NCBI RefSeq assembly: GCF_036017915.1
Contig: NZ_CP107929.1
Span: forward strand, 186,001-250,000
DNA from: Micromonospora sp. NBC_00421
GTDB taxonomy: Bacteria > Actinomycetota > Actinomycetes > Mycobacteriales > Micromonosporaceae
Direction: 5' to 3'
Length of the DNA: 64,000 nt
This document shows positions 35,061-45,101 of the stretch, one piece after another (the stretch's first letter is position 1; every line of letters begins with the position of its first letter). The notes under the pieces are model-generated. The model saw only the letters and a list, made by a program, of their open reading frames with translations. It did no database searches and was not told the DNA's origin. Position numbers and translations under genes: made by a program.

Positions 35061-35091
35061 GGTGCCGGGGGCACGTCCCGCCCCCGGCACC
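35061..35091 (+). terminator. Intra-operon hairpin between binding protein and ATPase genes
   Basis: Twelve-base arms GGTGCCGGGGGC (35061-35072) and complement (35080-35091), just after the binding-protein stop. It probably attenuates transcription so that the binding protein is made in excess of the membrane components. Confidence 0.6.
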
Positions 35092-35249
35092 GCCGCCCGT
35101 CCGCGCCGTGACGGCCCGACCGGAACTCGCTCCGACCGCTGCGGCGACGGCCCGACGGCGTCCCGCGACCCGTACCCCGTGCCCACCGGCCCGGTCCCCG
35201 CACCCCCGCCCGCCCGGCCAGGCCGGTACCGCATGAAGGAGAGGACATC

Positions 35250-36323
<1,074 letters not shown>

Positions 36324-36378
36324 GCGCGAGGAGTGAGCCGGTTTTGCGAGCCCCGCAGTCGCGAACCGAGGTGACACT

Positions 36379-38160
36379 GTGAGCACCATTCCCGCCACGC
36401 CGAGCCCGGCCACCGTGCCGCCGGTCACCACGGACCCCGCCCCACCGAAGGCCGGCCGGCCCCGGCGCGGCCTCAACGCCAACTCGCCCTGGTTCCCGTA
36501 CCTGCTGGTCTTCCCGCTGGTGCTGATCCTCTTCGGCTACGTGGTGCAGCCGATGTTCGCCACCTTCGCCGAGAGCGTCGGGGTGGACGGGGTGGCCAAC
36601 TACTCCGAGTTCCTCACCGGCACCGGGGTGGCCCGCTCGGCGCTGCTCACCTCACTGATGATCTCGGCGGCCAGCGTGCTGCTCTGCGGGATCGTCGGGG
36701 TGGCGATGGCCTTCCTGCTCAAACGCTTCTCGTTCCCCGGCCGACGGCTGATCGAGGCGATCATCCTGGTGCCGGCGGCGCTGCCGCCGCTGATCGGGGC
36801 GATCTCGTTCCAGCTGCTCTACAGCGAGACCGGCATCCTGCCGCGCGGCCTGCAACACCTGCTCGGCACCGAGAACCCGGTGCTCCCGTTCACCGGCATC
36901 GCCGGGGTGCTGGTGGTGCACACCTTCACCATGTACCCGTTCTTCTACCTCGCCGCGTCCGCCGCCCTGGTCGGGATGGACCCGTCGGTGGAGGAGGCGG
37001 CCTACAACCTGGGCGCCAGCCGGGTCCGGGTCTGGCGCACCGTGCTGCTGCCGATGCTCACCCCGGCCCTGGTCTCCGCCTCGTTGCTGGTCTTCATGAC
37101 GTCGCTGGCGTCGTACACCGCGCCGTTGCTGTTCGGGGTGGACCGCACGATGACCATGCAGATCTACATCAACCGCACCAACGGCGACCTGCCGATGGCC
37201 TCCACCTACGCCTCGGTGCTGGCGGTGTCCTCGGTGCTGTTCCTGCTCGGCATGCGCTGGTACGAGGGCCGGCGCAGCTACCGCTCCCAGTCCAAGGGCG
37301 TCGCCTCGCACCGCCGGGAGATCAGCAACCCGTTCGGCAGGTGGCTGGCCCTGCTCGCCTCGGTGCTGGCCACCATGGTGCTGCTCGCCCCGGTGGCGAC
37401 CATCGCCCTGGTCGCGTTCTCGCAGGACGGCTCGTGGACCACCGAGGTGATCCCGTCGTCGTACACCATGCAGAACTTCGTCACGATCTTCTCCGACCCG
37501 GGGGCGTACCGGCCGATCCTCAACTCGTTGCAGATGAGCCTGCTCGCCACGGTCGGCTGCGTGCTGGTGGGCGTGCTGATCGCGTACGCGGTGCGTCGGC
37601 TCGACTTCCGGGGCCGGGGGCTGCTCGACGTGGCGGTCATGCTGGCCTGGGCGCTGCCCGGCACGGTGGTGGCGATCAACCTGATCTCCGCGTTCAGCAC
37701 CGGCAACGCGTTCAGCTTCGGCCAGGTGCTGATCGGCACTTTCTGGATCATGCCGCTGGCGTACTTCGTGCGGTTCCTGCCGCTGGTGTTCCGGTCGAGC
37801 TCGGCGACGCTGGCCCAGATCGACCCGTCGCTGGAGGAGGCCGCCCGCAACCTCGGCGCGCCCTGGTGGCGGGCGTTCGGCACGGTCACCCTGCGGCTGA
37901 TGCTGCCCGGTGTGCTGGCCGGCGCGCTGCTCGCCTTCGTCAACGGGGTCGGCGAGTTCGTCGCCTCGGTGCTGATCTACACCTCGGAGACGGCACCCAT
38001 CTCGGTCGAGATCAACAACCGGATGTACTCGTTCGAGGTCGGCACCGCCGCCGCGTACGGCATGCTCCAGGTGGTGTTGATCTTCGTGGTGATGGTGTTC
38101 TCCGGTCGGTTGCAGAACGGCGGCCGGGCCGCCCGGGAGGCGGCGAAGTGGACGGCGTGA
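36379..38160 (+). CDS. ABC transporter permease, two fused permease domains
   Basis: The protein is 593 residues. It has two copies of the inner-membrane permease unit, each with about six helices and its own EAA loop: VEEAAYNLGASRVRVWRTVLL in the first half and LEEAARNLGAPWWRAFGTVTL in the second. This FbpB-like fusion lets a single polypeptide form the whole translocation channel. The N-terminal about 40 residues are Pro-rich and disordered. GTG 36379 lies 55 bases after the ATPase stop. Its substrate follows the binding protein and is unknown. Confidence 0.93.
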   Translation: MSTIPATPSPATVPPVTTDPAPPKAGRPRRGLNANSPWFPYLLVFPLVLILFGYVVQPMFATFAESVGVDGVANYSEFLTGTGVARSALLTSLMISAASVLLCGIVGVAMAFLLKRFSFPGRRLIEAIILVPAALPPLIGAISFQLLYSETGILPRGLQHLLGTENPVLPFTGIAGVLVVHTFTMYPFFYLAASAALVGMDPSVEEAAYNLGASRVRVWRTVLLPMLTPALVSASLLVFMTSLASYTAPLLFGVDRTMTMQIYINRTNGDLPMASTYASVLAVSSVLFLLGMRWYEGRRSYRSQSKGVASHRREISNPFGRWLALLASVLATMVLLAPVATIALVAFSQDGSWTTEVIPSSYTMQNFVTIFSDPGAYRPILNSLQMSLLATVGCVLVGVLIAYAVRRLDFRGRGLLDVAVMLAWALPGTVVAINLISAFSTGNAFSFGQVLIGTFWIMPLAYFVRFLPLVFRSSSATLAQIDPSLEEAARNLGAPWWRAFGTVTLRLMLPGVLAGALLAFVNGVGEFVASVLIYTSETAPISVEINNRMYSFEVGTAAAYGMLQVVLIFVVMVFSGRLQNGGRAAREAAKWTA

Positions 38161-39197
38161 CCTGGCCGACCGGTGGTGGGCTGCTGCCCGCCACCCGGAT
38201 TCCCGGCGGTGAACTGGCCGCCGTCGCGGCGGCGGCGGACTACGCGGTGCTGCCCGTCGGTGCCGTCGAGTGGCACGGTCCGCACCTGCCGCTCGGCACC
38301 GACCTGATCCTCGCCGAAGGCTTCGCCGCCGAGGCCGGCGGCGCTGTCGGTCCTGCCGCCGAGGCCGGCGGCGCTGTCGGCTCTGCCGCCGAGGCCGGCG
38401 GCGCTGTCGGCTCTGCCGCCGAGGCCGGCGGCGCGACCGCCGCCGGCTCCTCCGGGGGTACGACCACCGGCTCCCAGGGACCACGCGGGGTGCTCTTTCC
38501 GGCGGTGCCGTACGCGGCCTGCCCGGGGCAGACCCGGCCCTGGCCGGGGACGGTGTCGATCCGGCCGGAGATCGCCGTCGGCTACCTCGCCGACGTGATC
38601 GAGGGGATCGTCGCCGCAGGCTTCCCCCGGCTGCTGATCGTCAACGGCCACGACGCCAACATGTCCACCGTCCGCGCCGCGATGGAGTGGGTCTCCGGCC
38701 GGCGTACCGCAAGCCTGCTGCTCGTCAACTGGTTCCAACTGGTCACCCCGGCGGAGACCACCGAGCTGTACGGGCCGCTGACCGCCCGCGGGCACGGTGG
38801 CGCGTACGAGACCTCGGGGGTGCTCGGGTTCGACCCCGGCGCGGTCCGCCTCGACGCGGTGACCGACCTGCCGCCGAAGCCGAAGCTGCCGGTCGGCCAC
38901 CCGTACGTGCTCGTGGAGTCCCGTCCCGATCCGTGGCAGGGCTGGTCCGGGCACATCTCGCTGGCCTCCGAGGCGGCCGGCCGGCAGGTCCGCGCCACCG
39001 CCGGCGGGCGACTGCGGGAGATCGTCGCCGCCTGGGTGGCCGCCCCACCGCCGGCCCCACCCACCGCCGACCCGCTGCCGGGCGCGACGGCCGACGGCCC
39101 GGCCCTGACGGCCGACGGCCCGGCCCCGGCGACCGGTGAGCCGGCCCCGGCGACCGGTGAGCCGGCGACGGACGGGTCGACGGGGGGAGTGCGATGA
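38148..39197 (+). CDS. Creatininase-family amidohydrolase with repeat insertions
   Basis: The protein is about 349 residues. Metal and catalytic motifs are present: YAVLPVGAVEWHGPHLPLGTD (His and Asp ligands), then after an insertion VPYAACPGQTRPWPGTVS, FPRLLIVNGHDANMSTV and GHGGAYETSGVLGF. Creatininase-fold enzymes hydrolyse cyclic or linear amides with two zinc or manganese ions. An extra about 45-residue Ala/Glu/Gly stretch interrupts the first metal-binding loop region; it is a 30-bp minisatellite. The tail also has repeated TADGPA and ATGEPA units. GTG 38148 has GGGAGG seven bases upstream, and a GTG at 38157 would overlap the permease stop. Confidence 0.85.
   Translation: MDGVTWPTGGGLLPATRIPGGELAAVAAAADYAVLPVGAVEWHGPHLPLGTDLILAEGFAAEAGGAVGPAAEAGGAVGSAAEAGGAVGSAAEAGGATAAGSSGGTTTGSQGPRGVLFPAVPYAACPGQTRPWPGTVSIRPEIAVGYLADVIEGIVAAGFPRLLIVNGHDANMSTVRAAMEWVSGRRTASLLLVNWFQLVTPAETTELYGPLTARGHGGAYETSGVLGFDPGAVRLDAVTDLPPKPKLPVGHPYVLVESRPDPWQGWSGHISLASEAAGRQVRATAGGRLREIVAAWVAAPPPAPPTADPLPGATADGPALTADGPAPATGEPAPATGEPATDGSTGGVR
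38325..38434 (+). repeat. 30-bp in-frame minisatellite inside the creatininase gene
   Basis: Units begin at 38325, 38355 and 38385 with a partial fourth at 38415; each encodes AAEAGGAVGS or AAEAGGAVGP. Confidence 0.92.
39089..39175 (+). repeat. Short repeats in the creatininase C-terminal tail
   Basis: Two degenerate pairs of 21-bp units encode TADGPA-x and PATGEPA. They lie after the conserved domain and change only the tail length. Confidence 0.75.
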
Positions 39198-40204
39198 GCG
39201 TGGACCGGGGACTCGACATCGTCGACTTCCACCTGCACTTCCGGATCGGCACCGACGAGACGATCCACGCCTGCGAGGACGCCGCCGGGATGCACCCGGG
39301 CGGGGAGCACGAGCGGGCCGTCCGGGCCGCCGGCTCCGCCCCGTACGCGCGGGCGTGGCGGCAGGCGTGGAGCTTCCCCGACCCCGAGCCACCCGCGCCA
39401 CGGTGGCAGGACGAGGCCGACCGGTGGGCCGACGAGCTGCACGCGGTGCAGGTGCGGCGGGCCGTCTTCGTCACCGGCGGCGGCAACGACACCGTCGCCG
39501 ACGTGGTCGACCGCCACCCGGACCTGCTGCTCGGCTTCGCCCACCACGACCCGTACGGCCCGGGAGCCGCCGCCGAGCTGGAACGCGCGGTGACCGAACG
39601 GGGACTGCGCGGGTTGAAGCTGTTCGCCCCGCTGCTGCGGGGACCGCTGGACCACACCGACCTGGACCCGCTCTGGTCCACCGCGCAGCGCCTCGGCGTG
39701 CCGGTGCTGATCCACATCGGCCACTACGGCAGCGCCGGTGGCCTGTCCTTCGGCCGGTACGGCACCCCCGACGAGCTGGCCCGGATGGCCCGCCGCTTCC
39801 CCGAGCTGAGCGTGGTGGTGCCGCACTTCGGCGTCCAGCACGTGCAGGATCTCCTCTTCGCCGCCTGGGGCTGCCCCAACATCCACGTCGACACCTCCGG
39901 CTCCAACCAGTGGGTGCGCTGGATGCCGTACAAGCTGACGTTGGAGGACCTGTTCCGCCGCTGCTACGAGACGATCGGCCCGCAGCGCATCGTGTACGGC
40001 AGCGACTCGTCGTGGTTCCCGCGCGGGTACGTCACCCGCTACCTCGACGACCAGCTGCGGGTCTGCCGCGAGCTGGGGATGCCCGACGACCACCTCCGCG
40101 CGATCTTCGCCGGCAACGCCGAACGGCTGCTCGGCCTGACCGACCGACCAGCCGAGAACCCGGGACCCGGCCGTCGTGCCGCGTCCCGGCCCGGAAGGAA
40201 GTAA
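39194..40204 (+). CDS. Amidohydrolase (ACMSD-like TIM barrel)
   Basis: The protein is 336 residues. Metal site: IVDFHLHFRIG (His-x-His), LIHIGHYG, VVVPHFGVQHVQD, and the final YGSDSSWFPRG aspartate. This is the amidohydrolase-2 pattern also seen in amino-carboxymuconate decarboxylase relatives. It probably hydrolyses or decarboxylates a product of the neighbouring enzymes. Its ATG overlaps the creatininase stop by four bases (39194-39197), so the two are coupled. Confidence 0.87.
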   Translation: MSVDRGLDIVDFHLHFRIGTDETIHACEDAAGMHPGGEHERAVRAAGSAPYARAWRQAWSFPDPEPPAPRWQDEADRWADELHAVQVRRAVFVTGGGNDTVADVVDRHPDLLLGFAHHDPYGPGAAAELERAVTERGLRGLKLFAPLLRGPLDHTDLDPLWSTAQRLGVPVLIHIGHYGSAGGLSFGRYGTPDELARMARRFPELSVVVPHFGVQHVQDLLFAAWGCPNIHVDTSGSNQWVRWMPYKLTLEDLFRRCYETIGPQRIVYGSDSSWFPRGYVTRYLDDQLRVCRELGMPDDHLRAIFAGNAERLLGLTDRPAENPGPGRRAASRPGRK

Positions 40205-40213
40205 GGAACCGCC

Positions 40214-41665
40214 ATGAGCGAGCTGACCACCTACCAGCGGCACCACCTGGCCCCCACCTACGACCACCACGTCGGGTACCTCTATCCGGCGATGGTGCGC
40301 GCCAGCCAGGCGCACGTGGTGATGCTGACCGAGCAGGGGCTGATCCCCGCCGAGCGGGGCGCCCGGCTGCTGCGCGGGCTGGCCACGCTGCGTGCCGACA
40401 CCACCGCCGCCCCGGCGTTCGACGGCACCTTCGAGGACACCTACTACCTGCTGGAGTCCAAGCTCGCCGAGGCGTGTGGCGTGCCGGCGTCCGAACTGGA
40501 CGTGCAGATGGCCCGTAGCCGCAACGACCTCGACGCCGGGGTGTTCCGGATGCTGCTGCGCGACCAACTGCTCGACGTGCTGGACCGGGTGCTGACCACC
40601 GGCGCGACCGCGCTTGACGTCGCCGACCGGTACGCCGACGTGGTGATCACCGGTTACACCCACCGCCGGCCCGCCCAGCCCACCACCATCGGGCACGCCC
40701 TGGCCGGCTACGCCGAGGCGCTGGCCGGTGAGGCCGCCGCGTACGCCGACGTGATCGACCAGCTCAACGTCTCGCCGCTGGGCTCCTGCGCGTTCGCCGG
40801 CACCGACCTGGACATCGCCCCGGCCCGGGTGGCCGAGCTGCTCGGCTTCGACGGCCTGGTCACCAACTCGTACGAGGCGGTCGCCGGGGCCGACCACCTG
40901 GTCCGGGTCGGCACCCTCAACGCCCAGGCCCTCGCCACCGGCGCCCGGTTGGCCCGCACCCTGATGGACTGGCTGACCTGGCAGTGGGTGGCCACCCCCG
41001 GCGACTTCACCCAGGGCAGCAGCATCATGCCGCAGAAGCGCAACCCGGTGGTGCTGGAGCATCTGGTGTCGATGGCCGGTGCGAGCGCCGCCGACGCCGC
41101 GTCGGTGCTCAACAACGTCGGGGCCGCCTGGTGGGAGGACTCCAACAACGCCACCACCGACGTGCAGGTCCGGCTCTGGGACAGCAACGACCGGGCGGAT
41201 CGATTCTTCGCCCTGGTCGGCGGCTTCCTGGCCGAACTGGAACCACTGAACCCGCCCAGCCGGGAGGAGATCGTCGCCTCCGGCGCCACCACCACCGCGG
41301 CGGCCGACGCGCTGACCCGACACGGGGTGCCGTTCCGGGCCGCCCACTCGGTCGTCGGCCGGCTGGTCCGGGCCGGTGCGCCGGACAGCTGGACCGCCGA
41401 GGGCGTCCGGGCCGCCGCCGACGGGCTGACCGACCGGCTGACCGACGACGCCGTGGCCGACCTGATCGCCGCCGCCGTCCACCCGGATCTGGTGCTGGAC
41501 CGGGCACAGGTGGACGGTCCGGGGGCCGCTGCCGTCCGCGCCCAGGTCGGCACCCTGCGGGTCGCCTTCGCCGGCGTCGCCGACCGCCTCGTCGCGACCC
41601 GCGACCGGTTGGCCCGCGCCGACCAGGCACTGGACACGGTCGCCGCCGAGGTGGCCGGCCGGTGA
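40214..41665 (+). CDS. Argininosuccinate lyase-like fumarase/aspartase-family enzyme
   Basis: The protein is 483 residues. Conserved regions are VQMARSRNDLDAGVFRMLLR, the helical core GYTHRRPAQPTTIGHAL, and the superfamily signature GSSIMPQKRNP around residues 268-279. The enzyme class eliminates fumarate (or another 2-enoate) from an N-substituted aspartate or similar; argininosuccinate is only the best known substrate. A housekeeping argH would normally sit with arginine genes, whereas this one sits in a transport operon, so a different N-substituted amino acid is more likely. It starts nine bases after the amidohydrolase stop, with GGAAGGAAGTAAGGA before ATG 40214. Confidence 0.85.
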   Translation: MSELTTYQRHHLAPTYDHHVGYLYPAMVRASQAHVVMLTEQGLIPAERGARLLRGLATLRADTTAAPAFDGTFEDTYYLLESKLAEACGVPASELDVQMARSRNDLDAGVFRMLLRDQLLDVLDRVLTTGATALDVADRYADVVITGYTHRRPAQPTTIGHALAGYAEALAGEAAAYADVIDQLNVSPLGSCAFAGTDLDIAPARVAELLGFDGLVTNSYEAVAGADHLVRVGTLNAQALATGARLARTLMDWLTWQWVATPGDFTQGSSIMPQKRNPVVLEHLVSMAGASAADAASVLNNVGAAWWEDSNNATTDVQVRLWDSNDRADRFFALVGGFLAELEPLNPPSREEIVASGATTTAAADALTRHGVPFRAAHSVVGRLVRAGAPDSWTAEGVRAAADGLTDRLTDDAVADLIAAAVHPDLVLDRAQVDGPGAAAVRAQVGTLRVAFAGVADRLVATRDRLARADQALDTVAAEVAGR

Positions 41666-41777
41666 GCGCGCCGATGGGAAGACCCGTTGCCCATCCGTGT
41701 CCCGGGTCACCGGGTGGACGGCTGTCCGGGTCGGCGGGTCGGTCGCGATCCGGTCCGGCGGACACGGTGGTGACGGC

Positions 41778-42710
41778 GTGGTGGACCCGGTGAACGTACG
41801 ACTGGCCGGCCGGGCCGCCACCGGCACCCGCACCGACGAACTGCTGCTCGGCATCGACTTCGGTGGGACCAAGATGGCGGTCGGGGTGGCCGACGGCACC
41901 GGTCGGCTACTGGCCCACCGGCGGATCGCCACGCACGCCGAACGCGGTGCCCCGCAGGCGTTGGACCGGGCCCTGGCGCTGGCCGTCGAGCTGGTGGCCA
42001 AGGTGGGTGGTCCGCTCGCGGCAGCCGGGGTGGCCTCGCCCGGGGTGGTCCGCCCCGACGGCATCGACCTGGCCCCGAACGTGCCGGGTTGGGAGCGGCT
42101 GCGGCTGGCCGACGCGGTCTCCGACGCTCTCGGGGTGGCCCGGGTGGCGGTGGACAACGATTTGAACGCCGCCGCCCTGGCCGAGCTGCGGCTCGGTGCG
42201 CTGCGCGACGCCGACCCAGGGCTGGTGGTGGGGATCGGTACCGGCGTGGCGGCGGCCGTCACCGTGGGTGGCGCGGTCATCGCCGGTCACCGGGGCGCGG
42301 CCGGCGAGATCGGGTACGCGGTGGCCGGTGGCCCGTGGCCCGGCACCATGCTGGAGCTGGACTTCTCCGGCCGGGCGTTGGACCGGCTCGCCGCCGACCT
42401 GGGGGTGGCCGGGGATGCGGCCGGGCTGGCCGCCGCCGCCGAGCTGCCCGGTGCGGCCCGGGACGCGCTCACCGCCCGGGTCGACGAACTGGCCCGGCAC
42501 CTGGTCACCTGCTGCCTGCTGCTCGACCCGCAACGGGTGGTGCTGGTCGGCGGGGTGGCCGGCAGCGCGTTGATCCGTGGGCTGCTCGTCGACCGGCTGG
42601 CCGAGGTGCTCCCGCACCGGCCCGACGTGGTGCTGTCCCGGTTCGCCGACGACGCGGCGCTGCTCGGCGCGGTCACCCTGGCCCGCGAAGCGGTGCCGGC
42701 CCCCCGCTGA
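41778..42710 (+). CDS. ROK-family sugar kinase-like protein
   Basis: The protein is about 310 residues. LLLGIDFGGTKMAVGVAD is the phosphate-binding loop, followed by VASPGVVRPDG, VAVDNDLNAAALAE and VGIGTGVAAAV. It lacks the Cys-rich zinc cluster of typical ROK kinases, so it may be a divergent kinase or a paralogue of the first ROK protein without an HTH. It closes the operon. The start is unclear: GTG 41778, 41781 or 41790 are all in frame, and the open frame to 41697 has no domain support. Confidence 0.78.
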   Translation: MVDPVNVRLAGRAATGTRTDELLLGIDFGGTKMAVGVADGTGRLLAHRRIATHAERGAPQALDRALALAVELVAKVGGPLAAAGVASPGVVRPDGIDLAPNVPGWERLRLADAVSDALGVARVAVDNDLNAAALAELRLGALRDADPGLVVGIGTGVAAAVTVGGAVIAGHRGAAGEIGYAVAGGPWPGTMLELDFSGRALDRLAADLGVAGDAAGLAAAAELPGAARDALTARVDELARHLVTCCLLLDPQRVVLVGGVAGSALIRGLLVDRLAEVLPHRPDVVLSRFADDAALLGAVTLAREAVPAPR

Positions 42711-42805
42711 CCGGCGGGCCCGTGCGTCCGGTCGGGGGAGGCCGGTCGGGTTTGTGCGTCCGGTCGTGGGGGAGCTGTGCGTCCGGCTGTGGGAGGCCGG
42801 CCGTG

Positions 42806-42848
42806 GCCGGCTGTCCGGCCTGCGAAGGGGGCAGGCCGGACAGCCGGC
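42806..42848. terminator. Terminator of the transport operon, bidirectional
   Basis: Eighteen-base arms GCCGGCTGTCCGGCCTGC (42806-42823) and complement (42831-42848). It separates the ROK kinase gene from a convergent minus-strand gene. Confidence 0.82.
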
Positions 42849-42852
42849 GCGG

Positions 42853-43437
42853 TCACGTCGGCAGGTTGGCGCTCGACTTCGCCGACTGGTACGCCGGCAG
42901 CATCGCCTCGAACTCCTCGGTGTCCAGGCCGCCGAGGGTGATCATCAGCTCGCCCTTGCGGGTGGACACCACGATCGCCCGCTTGCGCTCGCCGTCCTCG
43001 GTCCAGGTGGCTTCGAAGGCGTCCAGCGGGCCGGCCCTGGTCCGCCGGTGCTGCTGCTCCTTCGGGCCGTCGAACGCGGCGAGATACCTGTCCACCGTGT
43101 CCTGCGGGTTCAGGGGCGTGGCCCCGGTGATCTGCCACACCCGCAGGAAGCCGATGTGCCCGGCCGGCTTCGCGTCGATCTCGCAGACCGGCACGGCCGG
43201 GCCGAGGGTGAACTCGGCCCCGGACCTCACCGCCTCGACCCTCCACTCCGCAGGCACCGAGAAGGTCACCGACAGCGTGCAGGCGCTACCCTTTGGGCCG
43301 ACCGTGGTGGCGTCGGTGGCCGATGCGACATCGTCGTACCACGGTGGACCGGCGGCGACCGGCTGCCGTCGACCGGCCGGGCCGGTCACGACGGTGGGCT
43401 GGGCGGCCGTACTCGGGCGGGCGGGGCTGGCCTTCAT
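42853..43437 (-). CDS. Hypothetical protein, likely secreted-type domain lacking its signal peptide
   Basis: The protein is 194 residues. After a Pro/Ala/Thr-rich start, a domain with two cysteines is visible (GSACTLSVTFSVPAEWRVEAV, VPVCEIDAKPAGHIGFLRVW), resembling actinobacterial surface lipoproteins, but no signal peptide or lipobox precedes it. The ATG at 43437 lies inside the left arm of a large palindrome and has no clear ribosome site. The gene may have lost its original 5' end. Function unknown. Confidence 0.55.
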   Translation of the reverse strand: MKASPARPSTAAQPTVVTGPAGRRQPVAAGPPWYDDVASATDATTVGPKGSACTLSVTFSVPAEWRVEAVRSGAEFTLGPAVPVCEIDAKPAGHIGFLRVWQITGATPLNPQDTVDRYLAAFDGPKEQQHRRTRAGPLDAFEATWTEDGERKRAIVVSTRKGELMITLGGLDTEEFEAMLPAYQSAKSSANLPT

Positions 43438-43502
43438 GATCGGATTGCGATTTCACGCACTCTTCCCGGCGTGTCGTCTCACTCTCCGCAATCTGATCAT
43501 GA
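43434..43502. repeat. Palindrome overlapping the start codon of the 194-residue gene
   Basis: Arms of 16 bases (43434-43449 and 43487-43502, one mismatch) read TCATGATCGGATTGCG and its complement, 37 bases apart. The region is unusually AT-rich for the window. Confidence 0.75.
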
Positions 43503-43513
43503 TGGACGCCGGA

Positions 43514-43548
43514 CGGCCCACCACCCCGGGTGTCGGGGTGGTGGGCCG
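43514..43548 (-). terminator. Terminator of the fatty acid synthase operon
   Basis: Fifteen-base perfect arms (43514-43528 and 43534-43548; GGCCCACCACCCC type) just beyond the fabF stop. Confidence 0.85.
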
Positions 43549-43557
43549 GTGGTGCGG

Positions 43558-44784
43558 TCAGGGGCGGGTGAAGACCAGGGCGACGTTGTGGCCGCCGAAG
43601 CCGAACGAGTTGTTCAGCGCGGCGGGTACGTCCAGGTGGCGGACCTTGTTCGCGGCGACGTCCATGTCGAGACCGTCGTCAGGGTCGTCCAGGTTGATCG
43701 TCGGCGGGATGACACCCTCGCGGATGGTCAGGATGGTGGCGATCGACTCCAACGCGCCGGCCGCGCCGAGCAGGTGCCCGGTCATCGACTTGGTGGCGGT
43801 CAGCACCGGATGGTCACCGAGTGCCCGGTGCAGCGCCTTGATCTCGGCCAGGTCGCCCACCGGGGTGGAGGTGGCGTGCGCGTTGACGTGCACGATGTCG
43901 GCCTTCGCCACGTCCGCGTCGGCGATCGCCTTGGCGATGGCCCGGATCGCGCCGGCCCCCTCCGGGTGTGGCTGGACGATGTCGTACCCGTCGGAGGTGA
44001 TGCCCGCGCCGGCGAGCCGGGCGTACACGTGGGCACCCCGGGCGGTGGCGTGGTCGGCCCGCTCCAGCACCAGGATGCCGGCGCCCTCGCCGAGGACGAA
44101 GCCGTCCCGGCCCTTGTCCCAGGGGCGGGAGGCCAGCTCGGGCTCGTCGTTGCGGGTCGACATGGCCCGCATGGAGCTGAACCCGGCGATCGGCAGCGGG
44201 TGGATGACCGCCTCGGTGCCGCCGGCCACCACCACGTCGGCCCGGCCGGAGCGGATCATGTCCAGGCCGAGCGCGATCGCCTCCGCGCCGGTCGCGCAGG
44301 CGCTCGCCACCGAGTGCACCCCGGCCTGTGCGCCCAGCTCCAGCCCCACCCAGGCGGCGGGGCCGTTCGGCATCAGCATCGGAATGGTGTGCGGGGAGAC
44401 CCGACGCGGGCCGGACGCCTCAAGGATGTCGTCCTGGGCGAGCAGGGTCAGCGCACCGCCGATGCCGGAGCCGACGCTGGCGCCCAGCCGCTCCGGGTCC
44501 AGCCCGGAATCGGCGAGCCCGGAGTCCGCCCAGGCCTGCTGGGCCGCGATCAGGGCGATCGCCTCGGAGCGGTCCAGCCGGCGCAGCTTGACCCGGTCCA
44601 GCACCTCGGACGGATCCACCGCGAGCTGGGCGGCGATCCGGACCGGGAGCTGGCCGGCCCACTCCTGGGTGAGCGGACCCACCCCGGAGCGGCCGGCGAG
44701 CATGGCGTCCCAGGTCGACGCGACGTCCCCGCCCAGCGGGGTGGTCGCGCCGAGCCCGGTGACGACGACGTCGACGCGACTCAT
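43558..44784 (-). CDS. fabF: Beta-ketoacyl-ACP synthase II
   Basis: The protein is 408 residues, normal for KAS II. The active-site cysteine is Cys163 in SVASACATGAEAIA, with the two histidines in VNAHATSTPVGD and MTGHLLGAAG. FabF extends acyl-ACP chains by condensing them with malonyl-ACP. It is the last gene of the fabD-fabH-acpP-fabF operon; its ATG at 44784 is one base after the acpP stop. The gene order matches that of streptomycetes. Confidence 0.97.
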   Translation of the reverse strand: MSRVDVVVTGLGATTPLGGDVASTWDAMLAGRSGVGPLTQEWAGQLPVRIAAQLAVDPSEVLDRVKLRRLDRSEAIALIAAQQAWADSGLADSGLDPERLGASVGSGIGGALTLLAQDDILEASGPRRVSPHTIPMLMPNGPAAWVGLELGAQAGVHSVASACATGAEAIALGLDMIRSGRADVVVAGGTEAVIHPLPIAGFSSMRAMSTRNDEPELASRPWDKGRDGFVLGEGAGILVLERADHATARGAHVYARLAGAGITSDGYDIVQPHPEGAGAIRAIAKAIADADVAKADIVHVNAHATSTPVGDLAEIKALHRALGDHPVLTATKSMTGHLLGAAGALESIATILTIREGVIPPTINLDDPDDGLDMDVAANKVRHLDVPAALNNSFGFGGHNVALVFTRP

Positions 44785-44785
44785 C

Positions 44786-45025
44786 TCAGGACTGCGCCTC
44801 GATGAAGCTGACGGCGTCCCCGACGGTCTTCAGGTTCTGCACCTCGTTGTCCGGGATCTTGACGCCGAACTTCTCCTCGGCGGCGACCACGACCTCCACC
44901 ATGGAGAGCGAGTCGACGTCGAGGTCGTCGGTGAAGGACTTCCCCTCGGCCACGTCGTCCGGGTTCACCCCGGCGACCTCTTCGAGGATCTCGGCGAGGC
45001 CGGAGGTGATCTCGTCACGGGTCAT
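44786..45025 (-). CDS. acpP: Acyl carrier protein
   Basis: The protein is 79 residues, acidic and helical. The phosphopantetheine site is Ser39 in LDVDSLSMVEV. It carries growing acyl chains between FabD, FabH and FabF. It sits between fabH and fabF, as expected for the streptomycete-type operon. ATG 45025 follows GAGAGGAAC. Confidence 0.97.
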   Translation of the reverse strand: MTRDEITSGLAEILEEVAGVNPDDVAEGKSFTDDLDVDSLSMVEVVVAAEEKFGVKIPDNEVQNLKTVGDAVSFIEAQS

Positions 45026-45101
45026 TGCGGTGGGTTCCTCTCATCGGGGTTTGTTCTCCGCCGGATGGCGGTGCGCCGCGGTCGCCGACCGCGGCGGGTC
45101 T

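Noticed and set aside
37341..39197. A 618-codon fusion of permease and creatininase
   Set aside because: The part before 38148 is an out-of-frame shadow of the permease gene.
41697..41777. Earlier start for the ROK kinase
   Set aside because: No ribosome site and no conserved sequence before the phosphate-binding loop.
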